The notes below the pieces were generated by a model, which was not told the DNA's origin, did not search any database, and was given only the letters and a program-made list of their open reading frames with translations. Of a stretch of 64,000 bases of DNA, positions 23,226-32,509 are shown one piece after another. Position 1 is the stretch's first letter, and every line of letters begins with the position of its first letter. Source of the stretch: Triatoma infestans (taxonomy: Eukaryota; Arthropoda; Insecta; Hemiptera; Reduviidae); assembly GCA_011037195.1 (NCBI GenBank), contig JAAEAF010014555.1, positions 46,714 to 110,713 of the forward strand, in the 5' to 3' direction. The position numbers and the translations under genes are program-made.

Positions 23226-23422
23226 AGAGTTGTCCACCCTCCGCCTCCATATATAAGTTATGAAAATGTGTCCAATATGTAAAGAAAATTTGATCATTTT
23301 ATAAAGTAATTATTATATTGGCACAGCAGTAACAGGGCTTCGGCACCTGATATTCACCCTCAATTACATTATACTAGAGCACTATTCAGCATAACATACA
23401 TTATATTAAGCTGAACAGCCTT

Positions 23423-23433
23423 TCCTATATTAC
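23423..23433. repeat. Left target duplication of LINE-B
   Basis: TCCTATATTAC, repeated at 26059-26069. Confidence 0.75.
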
Positions 23434-23699
23434 TAATAATAATAATAATAATAGTCTTTATTAATTTTTAAAACATTTTTACAACATAAAAAATAAAATT
23501 AAATTAAACTTGTTAGTATAAATGCCAACATAAAATAACTTGAGCTAAAGACATACTCTTTGGTCACAGACCGTCAGAGGAGAGCTTGGTCAAATAATAA
23601 TGATAAAAAAAAACAAACAAAAAATGAAACTTTTTCATGAAATAATAAACTAACTAATTTACTAATAAACTAATTACATATTAACATAATTTACTAATA

Positions 23700-24775
23700 C
23701 CTTCCAATTTGTTGGATTTTCTATAGAGTTGTAAATAATAAAATGATTTATTCCTTGCTAAATTACATTTTTTATCATATCAAGGCTTGATTGGCCGATA
23801 ACTCGGCTTAGCATTTTTATTATGGTTTGCAGCGTTCATAAAACTTACACTACTCTCTTCATTATCAGTGATATAATTTATATGGATTCTAAGTTTTTCT
23901 AATTTCTGTTTATAAATAAAAGCATGCTGTTTTATCTAGGGAGGAGGGGAGGAACTAATTAATCGTTTGCTACATTCAATATTCAGTAATAATTGGCACA
24001 TGATTCGGAATAGATTTGTGCATCAACTTTGAAGTTAAGTACATAAGGAAGTAGTCTAAATTCACACATGCTAAATCTATTACCGAATTACCAGCTCCAC
24101 CTATATATGTAAATTCACCGTCCTTATCATTTCCAATTCTTCCATTATGAAATAAAAGTTATCAACCATTTCTAAGATCTTTTTTCCGTTAGAATTTACT
24201 GTAGCATCTTTAGAATTTCTGTTTAAGTTTTCAATCTTAACATCAGATCATCAGAAGAACTAATATACGTAGATGATAAATGTTGTAAAGAACCGAGTCT
24301 GCTATTAAAATCCCCTACTAAAAATATATTCAAATTATGATTTTCGAAAACAAAATTTAACAACTCTGTATAATCTCTATCCCACTGATTATAATTTAAG
24401 TATACCGGATAAACATACATACATAAATTATGTGTTTTAATACAGAACAATTCTTTGTTTTGAATTCTTTAGAAAGAAACACATCTGTTAAAAGTACCTT
24501 TAAATTTACACCATAAAGATAACCTTAAGCTCTCCCGAACTTCTATTCTCTTCTTGCAAAAAACCATCTCACATGAAATTCCTCAAATATTGATACAAAC
24601 TTTTCTTGGTCTTTGGCCTCCACGAAGAATTCAAAAAGTAGAATGATGTCAAAGGTTTTTAGATATCTTGAAATTCCGGGTCGTTTTTTTTTCTCAAGCC
24701 GTGCACGTTGTAGCCAGGATGTCCAAGGTCTTATTCTTTTGGGATTGCTATGCATTTTTACTTAAATTCTTGCTG
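23700..24775 (-). pseudogene. LINE-B APE-type endonuclease, degenerate
   Basis: Minus-strand pieces: FDIILLFEFFVEAKDQEKFVS (about 24640), LVGDFNSRLG (about 24310, catalytic GDFN), NSNGKKILEMVDNFYFI (about 24170), and KPSYRPIKPWYDKKCNLARN (about 23800), the segment that normally joins endonuclease to RT. They lie in different frames. The RT motifs expected next are missing. Confidence 0.7.
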
Positions 24776-24980
24776 TCACTACTTTGATGATTTGCAGCAG
24801 CATCCAGACTACTATCATTTGAAAGACGACGTGTATAAGTAAACTGCTCCAATGAGATTTTATTGATCTATTACCTATGTCTGATTTATTTCTTTTCTTC
24901 AAGTGCTCTTTCTTGTTTACTATTACCGATGTATCAATATCATTAGGGGGTGAATCAGTAAGTAGTCGTTTTTTAAATTG

Positions 24981-25559
24981 CTAAGCAGTTTTTTGACCTT
25001 TTGAAGAAGAGATATCCTTAACTACAAGTTTGCCATATCTAATGACTGCATATTTTCCAGCCTTCCTAGCCTCTATCAATTTCGGACAAAGCATTTTATG
25101 TGTTTCGGCTACTTCTTTTGGAAAATCTTCAGCGATAGTTATCTTAGAACCTTTTAGTTTGTTGCTATTTTTAAGTATCAATAATTTCGTACGAAACTGA
25201 CTTAGACAAATTAAAATAGGCCGTGCTTTATCTTCTCTAAATTTACCAATTCTTCTTGTACAGTCGAAATCAGTCGGATTCAGATTTAATAGTAATTTCT
25301 CACTTAAAAAAGTTGAAACAAAATTCTCCTGCTCCCAATAGTCATTAAATTCTTCGCTGACTCCAAAAAGTATCAAATTTTTCTTCCTGCTTTCTCTTTC
25401 TAAATAATCTCTTTTGAATTTCAAAAGTTGATTCTCTTCTTTGATATCTTTTATATAGTCTTTAATTTCTGTAATTGTCAAATTACGATTTCTTTCCATA
25501 TCAGCTCTTATTTCTTCTTTAAATTGAGCAAGAAATTTCAACAATTGTTCTGACTCCAT
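24981..25559 (-). CDS. LINE-B ORF1 protein
   Basis: An intact 192-residue frame. Residues about 1-60 form a charged coiled coil (AQFKEEIRADMER, IKDIKEENQLLKFKRDYLE). Next come RKKNLILFGVSE and CTRRIGKFREDKARPILICL, the RRM-like core of L1/CR1-type ORF1 proteins, and GSKITIAEDFPKEV near residue 150. These proteins trimerise and bind element RNA. It is the only intact frame of the element, which is notable because the endonuclease region behind it is degenerate. Confidence 0.8.
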   Translation of the reverse strand: MESEQLLKFLAQFKEEIRADMERNRNLTITEIKDYIKDIKEENQLLKFKRDYLERESRKKNLILFGVSEEFNDYWEQENFVSTFLSEKLLLNLNPTDFDCTRRIGKFREDKARPILICLSQFRTKLLILKNSNKLKGSKITIAEDFPKEVAETHKMLCPKLIEARKAGKYAVIRYGKLVVKDISSSKGQKTA

Positions 25560-26058
25560 TGTAAATACTAATTAATAATTAAAGTATAAATGAAGAACTT
25601 TCCAATTAAATTATTTTATATTTAATATTAAAGATTTTTAAAAATTAAATACGTAAATTTAATCATAAACTACTACATACTTGTAGATAGGTGGAAAAGT
25701 ACGCTGTTTAAAGGGACAATTGCCTGATTTGCTCTTATGAACTTCAATAGCAAAATAGTTTCATTCACAATAAAAATACCACAACAAGTAAACAGTTCCC
25801 ATTCACTGCTCTTTGCACGCCCCACCACTAATTTTTATCTGTTTATTGAAATTTATGCTTATCACAAAACTTTTTTAAACAAACTTCTTCAAACTCCTTA
25901 TTTATTAAACCGCTCGTTAAAAAACTCCCACAATCTCACAAAGCCACTAAAACTTAGTATTGTATAACCATGCAAGTTTTTGACGCAAACCAACGCTTGT
26001 AAACCTTATTTTCAAATAAAAATTTAAAGACTATACAAAAGTTAACACTAGACTCCTC

Positions 26059-26069
26059 TCCTATATTAC
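26059..26069. repeat. Right target duplication of LINE-B
   Basis: TCCTATATTAC. Its last eight bases are also the left target duplication of the adjacent hAT MITE. Confidence 0.75.
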
Positions 26070-26382
26070 CAGGGGCGGCTTAACCTATAGTGCAGGGTGT
26101 GCAATGCACACGGGCGCCGCCGTCTCAGGGGGCGCCCCTGAGACAGCTAAGAGCATCGTCTTGGACCATCATGGTACAACAATGATATGACAGAAGCGGC
26201 CAGCCAGCGCGGTGGCGGCAGTTATCAAACGCGAGCGCCCTATGGGCGGCTTCTTTTTCGAATATGAAAAAACTTTCTTGTTACGACGGCAATGTTAATA
26301 GTTATAGCCGGGGGGGGGTCAGGCCTAGGGGGCGCCAGGGTTTCATTGCACACGGGCGCTACACGAGCTAGAGCCGCCCCTG
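26070..26382. mobile_element. hAT-type MITE, 313 bp
   Basis: Inverted ends CAGGGGCGGCT / AGCCGCCCCTG and an 8-bp duplication TATATTAC (26062-26069 and 26383-26390), the hAT hallmark. GC-rich, with an internal hairpin CTCAGGGG...CCCCTGAG near 26125-26145 and no coding sequence. It depends on a hAT transposase made elsewhere. Confidence 0.9.
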
Positions 26383-26489
26383 TATATTACTATATTCTTA
26401 CTTAAAGAAACGGAGTTACAAGAACTAGAGCCCATTTAATGCCTGATCCTGAGATTAAAAAAGTAAAATATCAACTATGCGGATACATT

Positions 26490-26830
26490 AACTCTTATAT
26501 TCATAGTTCTGACCATACAATGCCAACAATTTTAGTGTGTGTGGCGTGTGATATATGTGAACATCACAGCTGAAAAACGAACAACCAAAATTCCAGAAGG
26601 TCTGGGTATCGCTATAGGGGGATCCTACAGGAATTTGACTACCAAACTCCTCACCCGCAAGTACAACTTTTCTGAATGAATTTTTCAGTTTTTTTAATTT
26701 TGTTCGAAAACAGCTCCAACGATTTTCTTTAAACTTGGTGTATGTACAAAAAGTTACAATTTCTATTTGAAACATTTCTCCGGAAAATTAATTTAAAGTG
26801 GTTTCTGGGTGAGAGGCGGGTTATGTTTAC
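26490..26830 (-). repeat. AR fragment
   Basis: Reverse complement of AR: 'gtgtgtggcgtgtgatatatgtg', 'tttcagttttttt', 'aaacatttctccggaaaattaattt'. Truncated on both sides. Confidence 0.55.
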
Positions 26831-27169
26831 CTCTGGAACCGCATTAGAGTTTATTATACAATTCTGTTTATTCTAAATAATAATTAAATATGTTATAGGT
26901 ATCCAGATATATTTCTAATATTTTTCTTCCTTTTGTTGTAAGCGTGTAAGCAACAATTTACTAAGATTAGTGATACTTTAATTTACATTGATGATTGTTC
27001 TAATTTCTTTTTTTACTTTTATTATTAATATGAACGGCAATACTTGTTCTTTTTTATTTTAGGTGTACATTGTAATAATATAAGTTAATGTTGTTTTATT
27101 TTTCTTTGTAAAACCAGGCTCATTGTACAAGTGTATTGCTTTAACAATAAAGAAATATATATATATATT
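26831..27169. other. No recognised feature
   Basis: AT-rich, ending in an AT run near 27158-27170. Confidence 0.4.
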
Positions 27170-27480
27170 AATAAATATGTTAGCAAAATTCTGAGTTTGA
27201 AGAAAATCGGTTGACCGGAAGTGTGTTTTTATTGAAGTTATATCAGTTTTCTACAATCATTTGATCCATAAATACACCGACGGATTTCATTAAAATTTGT
27301 TACACAACTATAAAGAGATCTATCTATTCCTAACTTTTGTTGGGAACCTTTTTTCTGAGAAAGTACATTTAAAGATGTTTCGCAAGAGTGCACGGTTTGA
27401 AGAAAATTTGTCAATTATATCTGCGTGCGAACCGCAGTTGGAGAAAGTCATGTGAGTGTTTCACACCAGATTTTTACTTT
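27170..27480 (-). repeat. AR 5' end, inverted
   Basis: Ends 'gagaaagtcatgtgagtgtttcacaccagattttt', the reverse complement of the AR start. Internal blocks 'gaagaaaatcggttgaccggaagtg' and 'ttttctgagaaagtacatttaaa' fit. Confidence 0.7.
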
Positions 27481-27590
27481 ATTTTCGCAGTTAAAAAAAA
27501 AAAATAATTATATAAAAGAAATTGTTGACCGTTGATGAATTAAATTATGAAGAAATTTGGTGAAGATCGGTCAAGAAAAAACATTCAATT

Positions 27591-27634
27591 ATGCCGACGT
27601 TTCGACTGAGTTTCCTGACTTTATCAAGGGTTTA
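27591..27634 (-). ncRNA. PLE-2 hammerhead-like motif, left inverted end
   Basis: On the minus strand: TTGATAA, GAAACGTC, GGCAT. Stem I CC/GG fits but stem II is not well paired and the core differs from CTGATGA at two positions. Confidence 0.35.
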
Positions 27635-27728
27635 ATCTAAAAAACAATACAAACAAACAAAACAAACAAAAAACAAACAAACAAAAAAGTTTAAAAAAAA
27701 AAAATATTGAACTTACATATAAAGAAGT

Positions 27729-27741
27729 GTAGTTTCCAAAA
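27729..27741. repeat. Left target duplication of PLE-1
   Basis: GTAGTTTCCAAAA, identical to 31501-31513. Confidence 0.9.
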
Positions 27742-27950
27742 TTGGTTGGTTAGAGCTGGAAAGTATCAGAGACATTTTCCGTGGTAGCGAGCTTCATTTT
27801 GTGGTCATCGACCGGTTTTGGGCGTTCGCCCATCTTCAGGATGCGTTTTCCAGACAGTGTGACAACACAGACTTGCACAGAGCAAACTCAGTTTACACAC
27901 TGACTGGTTTAACTGTATTTAAAAACTAAACTCTTAAACTAGGTCAAGCG
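27742..27950 (-). repeat. PLE-1 inverted partial pseudo-LTR
   Basis: Reverse complement of about 28210-28425, starting 'ggttagagctggaaagtatcagagac' and running through the ribozyme segment to 'cttaaactaggtca'. It forms a large inverted repeat with the next pseudo-LTR. Confidence 0.9.
27806..27843 (-). ncRNA. Hammerhead motif with a damaged core
   Basis: Same layout as 28320-28357, but the invariant GAAA reads AAAA on this strand, so cleavage should be lost. Confidence 0.6.
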
Positions 27951-28000
27951 ATTTTTATAATTAAGTTAATTTTAAACCACGCTTAATTTTACGCTTACAA

Positions 28001-28396
28001 CGCTTAATTTTAAACCAAGTTAGTTTAAATCATTATTTAATTTAATTTAAATTCATTTTATATACTTCATATTTTATTTTGGTTAGTTAATTGTAAAGTA
28101 AATCTCCCTCCAACCGAGTTTAAAAATTAGACCCCCAAGTGTTGTGTCCATTGTAAGGAAAATTTGCCCTTTAACAACCCAAAAACGTGTTTTCCCACCC
28201 TGCTGACCATACCCCTTGACCTAGTTTAAGAGTTCAGTTTTTAAATACAGTTAAACCAGTCAGTGTGTAAACTGAGTTTGCTCTGTGCAAGTCTGTGTTG
28301 TCACACTGTCTGAAAAACGCATCCTGAAGATGGGCGAACGCCCGAAACCGGTCGATGACCACAAAATGAAGCAGGCTACCACAGAAAATGTCTCTG
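28001..28396 (+). repeat. PLE-1 left pseudo-LTR
   Basis: Direct repeat of 31111-31500: 'tagtttaaatc', 'ggttagttaatt', 'aaatctccctccaac', 'ttgtgtccattgtaagg', 'acccagctgaccat'-type text, then the ribozyme. Confidence 0.9.
28320..28357 (+). ncRNA. Hammerhead ribozyme, intact by inspection
   Basis: Stem I CATC/GATG (28320-28323 with 28354-28357), core CTGAAGA (28324-28330), stem II GGGC/GCCC with GAAC loop (28332-28343), GAAA (28344-28347), and the palindrome ACCGGT (28347-28352) ending in the GTC triplet; cleavage is expected after 28353. The palindromic, loop-less stem III is the minimal type-I form that works as a dimer, as published for Penelope-like elements. Confidence 0.75.
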
Positions 28397-28439
28397 ATAC
28401 TTTCCAGCTCTGCGGAACCAACCATCACAACAACTATGG

Positions 28440-30800
28440 AGCCAGTGAGGCTAAGTATTTTAACAATGTCTACAATTTAACCTCAAAAATGTATAATATA
28501 AAAGCCAAAATTTATTTTAACAAACAATGTCTTAGTCGCAAGGTTACACCTAAATACGCAACCATCAACATAAAAACTAACACACCCGCAGCACGAAAAC
28601 AATTGTCCAAGCACAGAAAATCTGGATTAAAAACGAAATACGTACACTTTACCAAAAAAAGGAAAAACTAAAAAGACAGCTGAACGATACACACATTGAA
28701 CTTGCCAATCGATACCCTAGTTCAATCTTTACTCATTACTACAACCAGATAAGTGACAAACTTACTAAACGAATGGAACGTAAATACAAAACACTAAATA
28801 AAAAAGTCGACAACCTCCAAAAATCGCAGAACACTCAATATAAAAAACAACAAACCCAAGCATTCCACCCACGAAGTGCAAACCTCACAAACATTACGTT
28901 TACACCAATCGAAACCGAACTTCTAGACAAGGGACCTAAATACATTCTCAAGAGCACAAACCACACCAAGAACATCGAACAACTTGCCGTTGACACTGAA
29001 CTTGCGATAACTTTACTACCACACGGTTAACAGGAACACGCTCGCCACATCGCCGCAAACATCATAAAAGACATACGAAAACAACAAATGCACAGTAACA
29101 CAGACGGACAAGAAGAAGGAACTGCCGGTAGAATACGGGAAAAACTCAAAGATAATAACCTTATAGTCACAAAAGCCGACAAAGAGAACAGCACTGTAAT
29201 AATGACGCACGACGACTACATAAACAAAACACTAGAATTCATAAACAATACATAAACACAACTCAAAAGGACCCAACAAAAAACTTTCAACAACAACTAA
29301 AAACTGCTCTAAAAAAAGCAACACTAGTACTCCCACCCCGTGAAACCTTCAAGTACACATGTATGAATCCTACAGCACCCGTTCTAAATCACTTTCAAAA
29401 ATACGCAAACCCCATATCCCTATCGGACCCGTCATAAACTACACAACAGCACCAGCATACAAATTGACACAGCATCTGGCTAAAGTAATAAAAGACAAAG
29501 TAAAACTGAACGACACTTTCAATATAAGAAACACACAACACCTAATACAATTAACAGAGAATATAAGACTCACTCCAAATTCCCGTTTGTTATCCCTCGA
29601 TATTACCAACCTATACACCTCCATTCCAATCACGGACACACTGGCATAATGAAACAGAAGTTGAAACAAGAAGAATCCACGCAATTCATTCACCAACTCA
29701 CGAACTTAGTACAAACCACAAAGGCACAGAACTACTTTAGATTTAACAAGTTCTGCCTCGCCACTGATGGCCTGGGAAAGGGGCACCCCACATCAGCTAT
29801 CCTATCGGAAACATTTATACAAAACATGAAAGAAACTTACATACCAAAACTGAAAGAGGAGTTCGAGGTAACTCCAATACGTGGACGATTTCTTCCTCAT
29901 ACTGGAAAATGACACAGACATAGCCAAATGATGGAAAATGACACAGACATTACCTTAACAACATAAACCAGAAAATAAAATTCACGTACGAAAAAGAAAC
30001 TAACAACACCCTCAGCTTCTTGGACATAAAATTCACAAGAAACGACAATAAGCTGGAATACGGAATACACAGAAAACCAACCACCTCCGATGCTATCATA
30101 CCGCACAATTCCAACCAACCTACCCAACACAAACTAGCTGCACTTAGACATCTGACGAACAGACTTAAATACACACCCCTCACACCCGCAAACCACACAC
30201 AAGAATTGCTGACAATCTACAAAATAGCTGAGAACAATGGGTACAATGCGAACATTCTTAATAAACTCCTCAAAAACGAACCACACCACCGAACTGGGAC
30301 TGACAAAGAAACAGCAGACAAATTCGCCACATTCACATACGTATATTGGAAGCCACACGTACAAACTCACAATTTTTTTCAAAAAACTGGGCATTAAGAC
30401 ATCCTTCCGAACAAACAACAAATTAGGCAACAAAATCCGCACTCGTACCGAATTCACTGACATGTATGACAGCAGTGGGGTTTACGAGTTGAAATGCCCG
30501 GACTGTGACGACATTTACGTTGGGCAGACCGGCAGAAAAATCAAGGAACGATTTAACGAACATATCAGATCATACAAGTACAACAAAGTTGACTCAAATT
30601 ATGCCAATCACCTAAACACTAACAAACACAAACCCGATGACATCTCGACCACGATGAAGCTAATACATTCTGGCCACAAAGGACGACGACTTCACATAGA
30701 TGAACAACTCGAAATATATAAACACAAGACACAAAACTTAATAAACGAACAGACAAAATTTGCCAGTGAACCATTATTCAAAACACTCTTCCCACAATAG
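28440..30800 (+). pseudogene. PLE-1 reverse transcriptase with GIY-YIG endonuclease, frameshifted
   Basis: N-terminal region: FNNVYNLTSKMYNIKAKIYF, then FHPRSANLTNITFTPIETEL (about 28860). RT: NLIVTKADKENSTVIM (about 29157), LSLDITNLYTSIP (about 29593), KFCLATDGLGKGHPTSAILSE (about 29750), catalytic YVDDFFLI (about 29878), NTLSFLDIKFTRN (about 30007). Endonuclease: GVYELKCPDCDDIYVGQTG and KERFNEHIRSY (about 30478-30575), the GIY-YIG core with its arginine. It ends at TAG 30798-30800. Frame changes occur near 28640, 29030, 29255, 29650, 29900 and 30350. The encoded protein would prime and copy element RNA at cut DNA. Confidence 0.9.
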
Positions 30801-31110
30801 CAACAGAAACGCAATTACCAGTGCAAACATTATACACGCAACAAATAATTCTTACACGGATTTTAGTTTTAAATCTACTAGTTATATATTTAAAAAAAAA
30901 AAAAGTGTGCGTATTTGGATGAATTTGGATGATGTATGATGTATGTGAATGTTGTGTAAAAAGGTGATATGCTGAGTGGAATGCATTATAAAAACTTAAT
31001 TATAAAAAAACATATTTAGGTATACATGCTTGTGAGGATGTGAATGTTGTGTAAAAAAGTGAAATAATGATTGGAATGCATAGTTATATAAAAAACTTAA
31101 TTATAAAAAT

Positions 31111-31500
31111 CGTCTAATTTTAAACGATGTTAGTTTAAATCGTTATTTAATTTAATTTAAATTTATTTTATATATTTTATATTTTATTTTGGTTAGTTAA
31201 TTTGTAAAGTAAATCTCCCTCCAACAACAGAGTTTAAAAATTAGACCCCCACGTGTTGTGTCCATTGTAAGGAAAATTTGCCCTTTAACAACCCAAACAC
31301 GTGTTTTCCCACCCAGCTGACCATACCCCTGACCTAGTTTAAGAGTTTAGTTTTAAATACAGTTAACACCAGTCAGTGTGTAAACTAAATTTGGTCTGTG
31401 TTGTCACACTGTCTGAAAAACGCATCCCTGAAGATGGGCGAACGCCCGAAACCGGTCGATGACCACAAAATGAAGCAGGCTACCACGGAAAATGTCTCTG
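31111..31500 (+). repeat. PLE-1 right pseudo-LTR
   Basis: Direct repeat of the left pseudo-LTR, ending 'gaaaatgtctctg' immediately before the target duplication. Confidence 0.9.
31424..31461 (+). ncRNA. Hammerhead ribozyme in right pseudo-LTR
   Basis: As in the left pseudo-LTR (core 31428-31434, GTC near 31455-31457) but one extra C sits between stem I and the core, which could weaken it. Confidence 0.65.
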
Positions 31501-31513
31501 GTAGTTTCCAAAA
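31501..31513. repeat. Right target duplication of PLE-1
   Basis: GTAGTTTCCAAAA, identical to 27729-27741. Confidence 0.9.
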
Positions 31514-31576
31514 GTTGTTTAATACCATCAGAGACGCACATATTAAAAAAATTAGCACCCTTTTGTCAAAACACAA

Positions 31577-32509
31577 GGGCGCCTTCCACTGCGAAAGGGT
31601 AATGAGCATGAAATAGGTGAGTGAAACGGAGTAAAATAGTTTTGACCTTCCACTAAAAAGAGTTTTACATAAAAGAGGTATTTGCCATCCATTGTCAACG
31701 GGTCGGAAACCTGGTAGCGGAGTGAGCTAAGCGAGAAATGAGATGGAAGGGGTTGATGCTTCCATTATCAGCGGACTGAATGGTCACCAGTTCATCATAG
31801 CCAGTTGGATCGAGCAAGTCGTGGTTGAAGTTTTCTTTTTCGTTTTTCGTTTCTAGTAATAATGCCAGACGATTCCAGTGATGATGACTATATAAATACG
31901 ATAAGTAAATGCTTGCTACTCTATAGTTATAAGAAAAAGAAGCGTAACAAACCAAGATTTTGGATGAGCTACCACATTAGAGAGAGACCTGTCAAAGGCG
32001 ATTTACTACGGATATTCTACGATTTACAAGATGATAATCTCTGTCGCTGGTATTCCATAAACAAGGGTATTGTCCCACTGTTTCAATAAAAAGCTCCATT
32101 TTATTCAAATACCCTACGATACTGCAGTCACAGAACATGTTCAAGAATGAGCTGAAAAAGATATTCGCAGTGGAAGGCGCGCATAAGTAGGGAGGGAGGT
32201 AGGGAAGGGCTAGCGGACACCGTTCAAAACTAGCATTGCACAGCGTGACACAACGGCTCCTTTTTCCTCGCTCAGTCCGCTCCGCTGACTCATCTATTGG
32301 TGGAAGCACTTCTATGAGATTTGGCGTTGCGAGTCGAACGGAGTCCGTCCCAAATCCGCTCAACTCTGCGACCACTTTTGTAACTCTTTATATTCGTTCA
32401 GTCCGCTCCGCTCACTCTTTTCATAGTGGAAGCACTTACATGAAGATAAACCTTTGCGAGTTGAACGGAGACCGAACGGAGCCAGCTTCGCTCGCAGTGG
32501 AAGGCGCCC
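31577..32509. mobile_element. Harbinger-like element, 933 bp, internally deleted
   Basis: Perfect 18-bp inverted ends GGGCGCCTTCCACTGCGA (31577-31594) and its complement (32492-32509). The flanking triplets (CAA and TAC) do not match, so the 3-bp duplication has decayed or the ends are slightly off. Subterminal blocks 'gtggaagcactt' repeat at about 32300 and 32422. A third copy of the end sequence (TCGCAGTGGAAGGCGCGC) lies inside at about 32164-32181. It interrupts PLE-2. Confidence 0.7.
31862..32089 (+). pseudogene. Harbinger-type transposase, N-terminal remnant
   Basis: A 75-residue frame: MPDDSSDDDYINTI, then a basic KKKKRNKPRFW stretch and GDLLRIFYDLQDD. This acidic start, basic patch with W and 'L...L..D' order matches the beginning of Harbinger (PIF) transposases. 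The DDE catalytic part is missing, so the element cannot move by itself. Confidence 0.6.

Larger units (their letters stand above)
17960..23422 (+). mobile_element. LINE-A: EN-RT-RNaseH non-LTR retrotransposon
   Basis: A GC-rich block of about 5.4 kb with a 5' leader, ORF1, ORF2 and a 3' region ending near 23422. Domain order (APE endonuclease, RT, RNase H, C-terminal zinc-binding motif) places it with the I/R1/LOA group; the exact clade is inferred. Both ORFs have frameshifts. Both ends are approximate, since I could not find a target duplication. Confidence 0.8.
23434..26058 (-). mobile_element. LINE-B: non-LTR element with ORF1 and endonuclease but no RT
   Basis: An 11-bp target duplication (TCCTATATTAC at 23423-23433 and 26059-26069) brackets the element. 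Read on the minus strand it has a leader, ORF1 (24981-25559), an endonuclease region, the linker after it, a 3' UTR with AATAAAG and a tail of ATT repeats at 23434-23453. The RT is absent: only about 250 bp separate the post-endonuclease linker from the tail. The layout recalls RT-less HAL1-type derivatives. Confidence 0.75.
27742..31500 (+). mobile_element. PLE-1: Penelope-like element with ribozyme-bearing pseudo-LTRs
   Basis: A 3759-bp insertion with an exact 13-bp target duplication. Order: inverted partial pseudo-LTR (27742-27950), direct pseudo-LTR (28001-28396), RT plus GIY-YIG reading frame (28440-30800, broken), direct pseudo-LTR (31111-31500). Penelope-like elements use a telomerase-related RT and a GIY-YIG nuclease, and commonly show such inverted leading ends. 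The two direct pseudo-LTRs are close to identical over nearly 390 bp, so the copy is young, although its frame is already broken. Confidence 0.92.

Noticed and set aside
30900..31110. Possible CRISPR-like or satellite spacing of 'gtgaatgttgtgtaaaaa' before the right pseudo-LTR
   Set aside because: Only two copies occur about 110 bp apart within the PLE-1 3' region, a local duplication and not an array.
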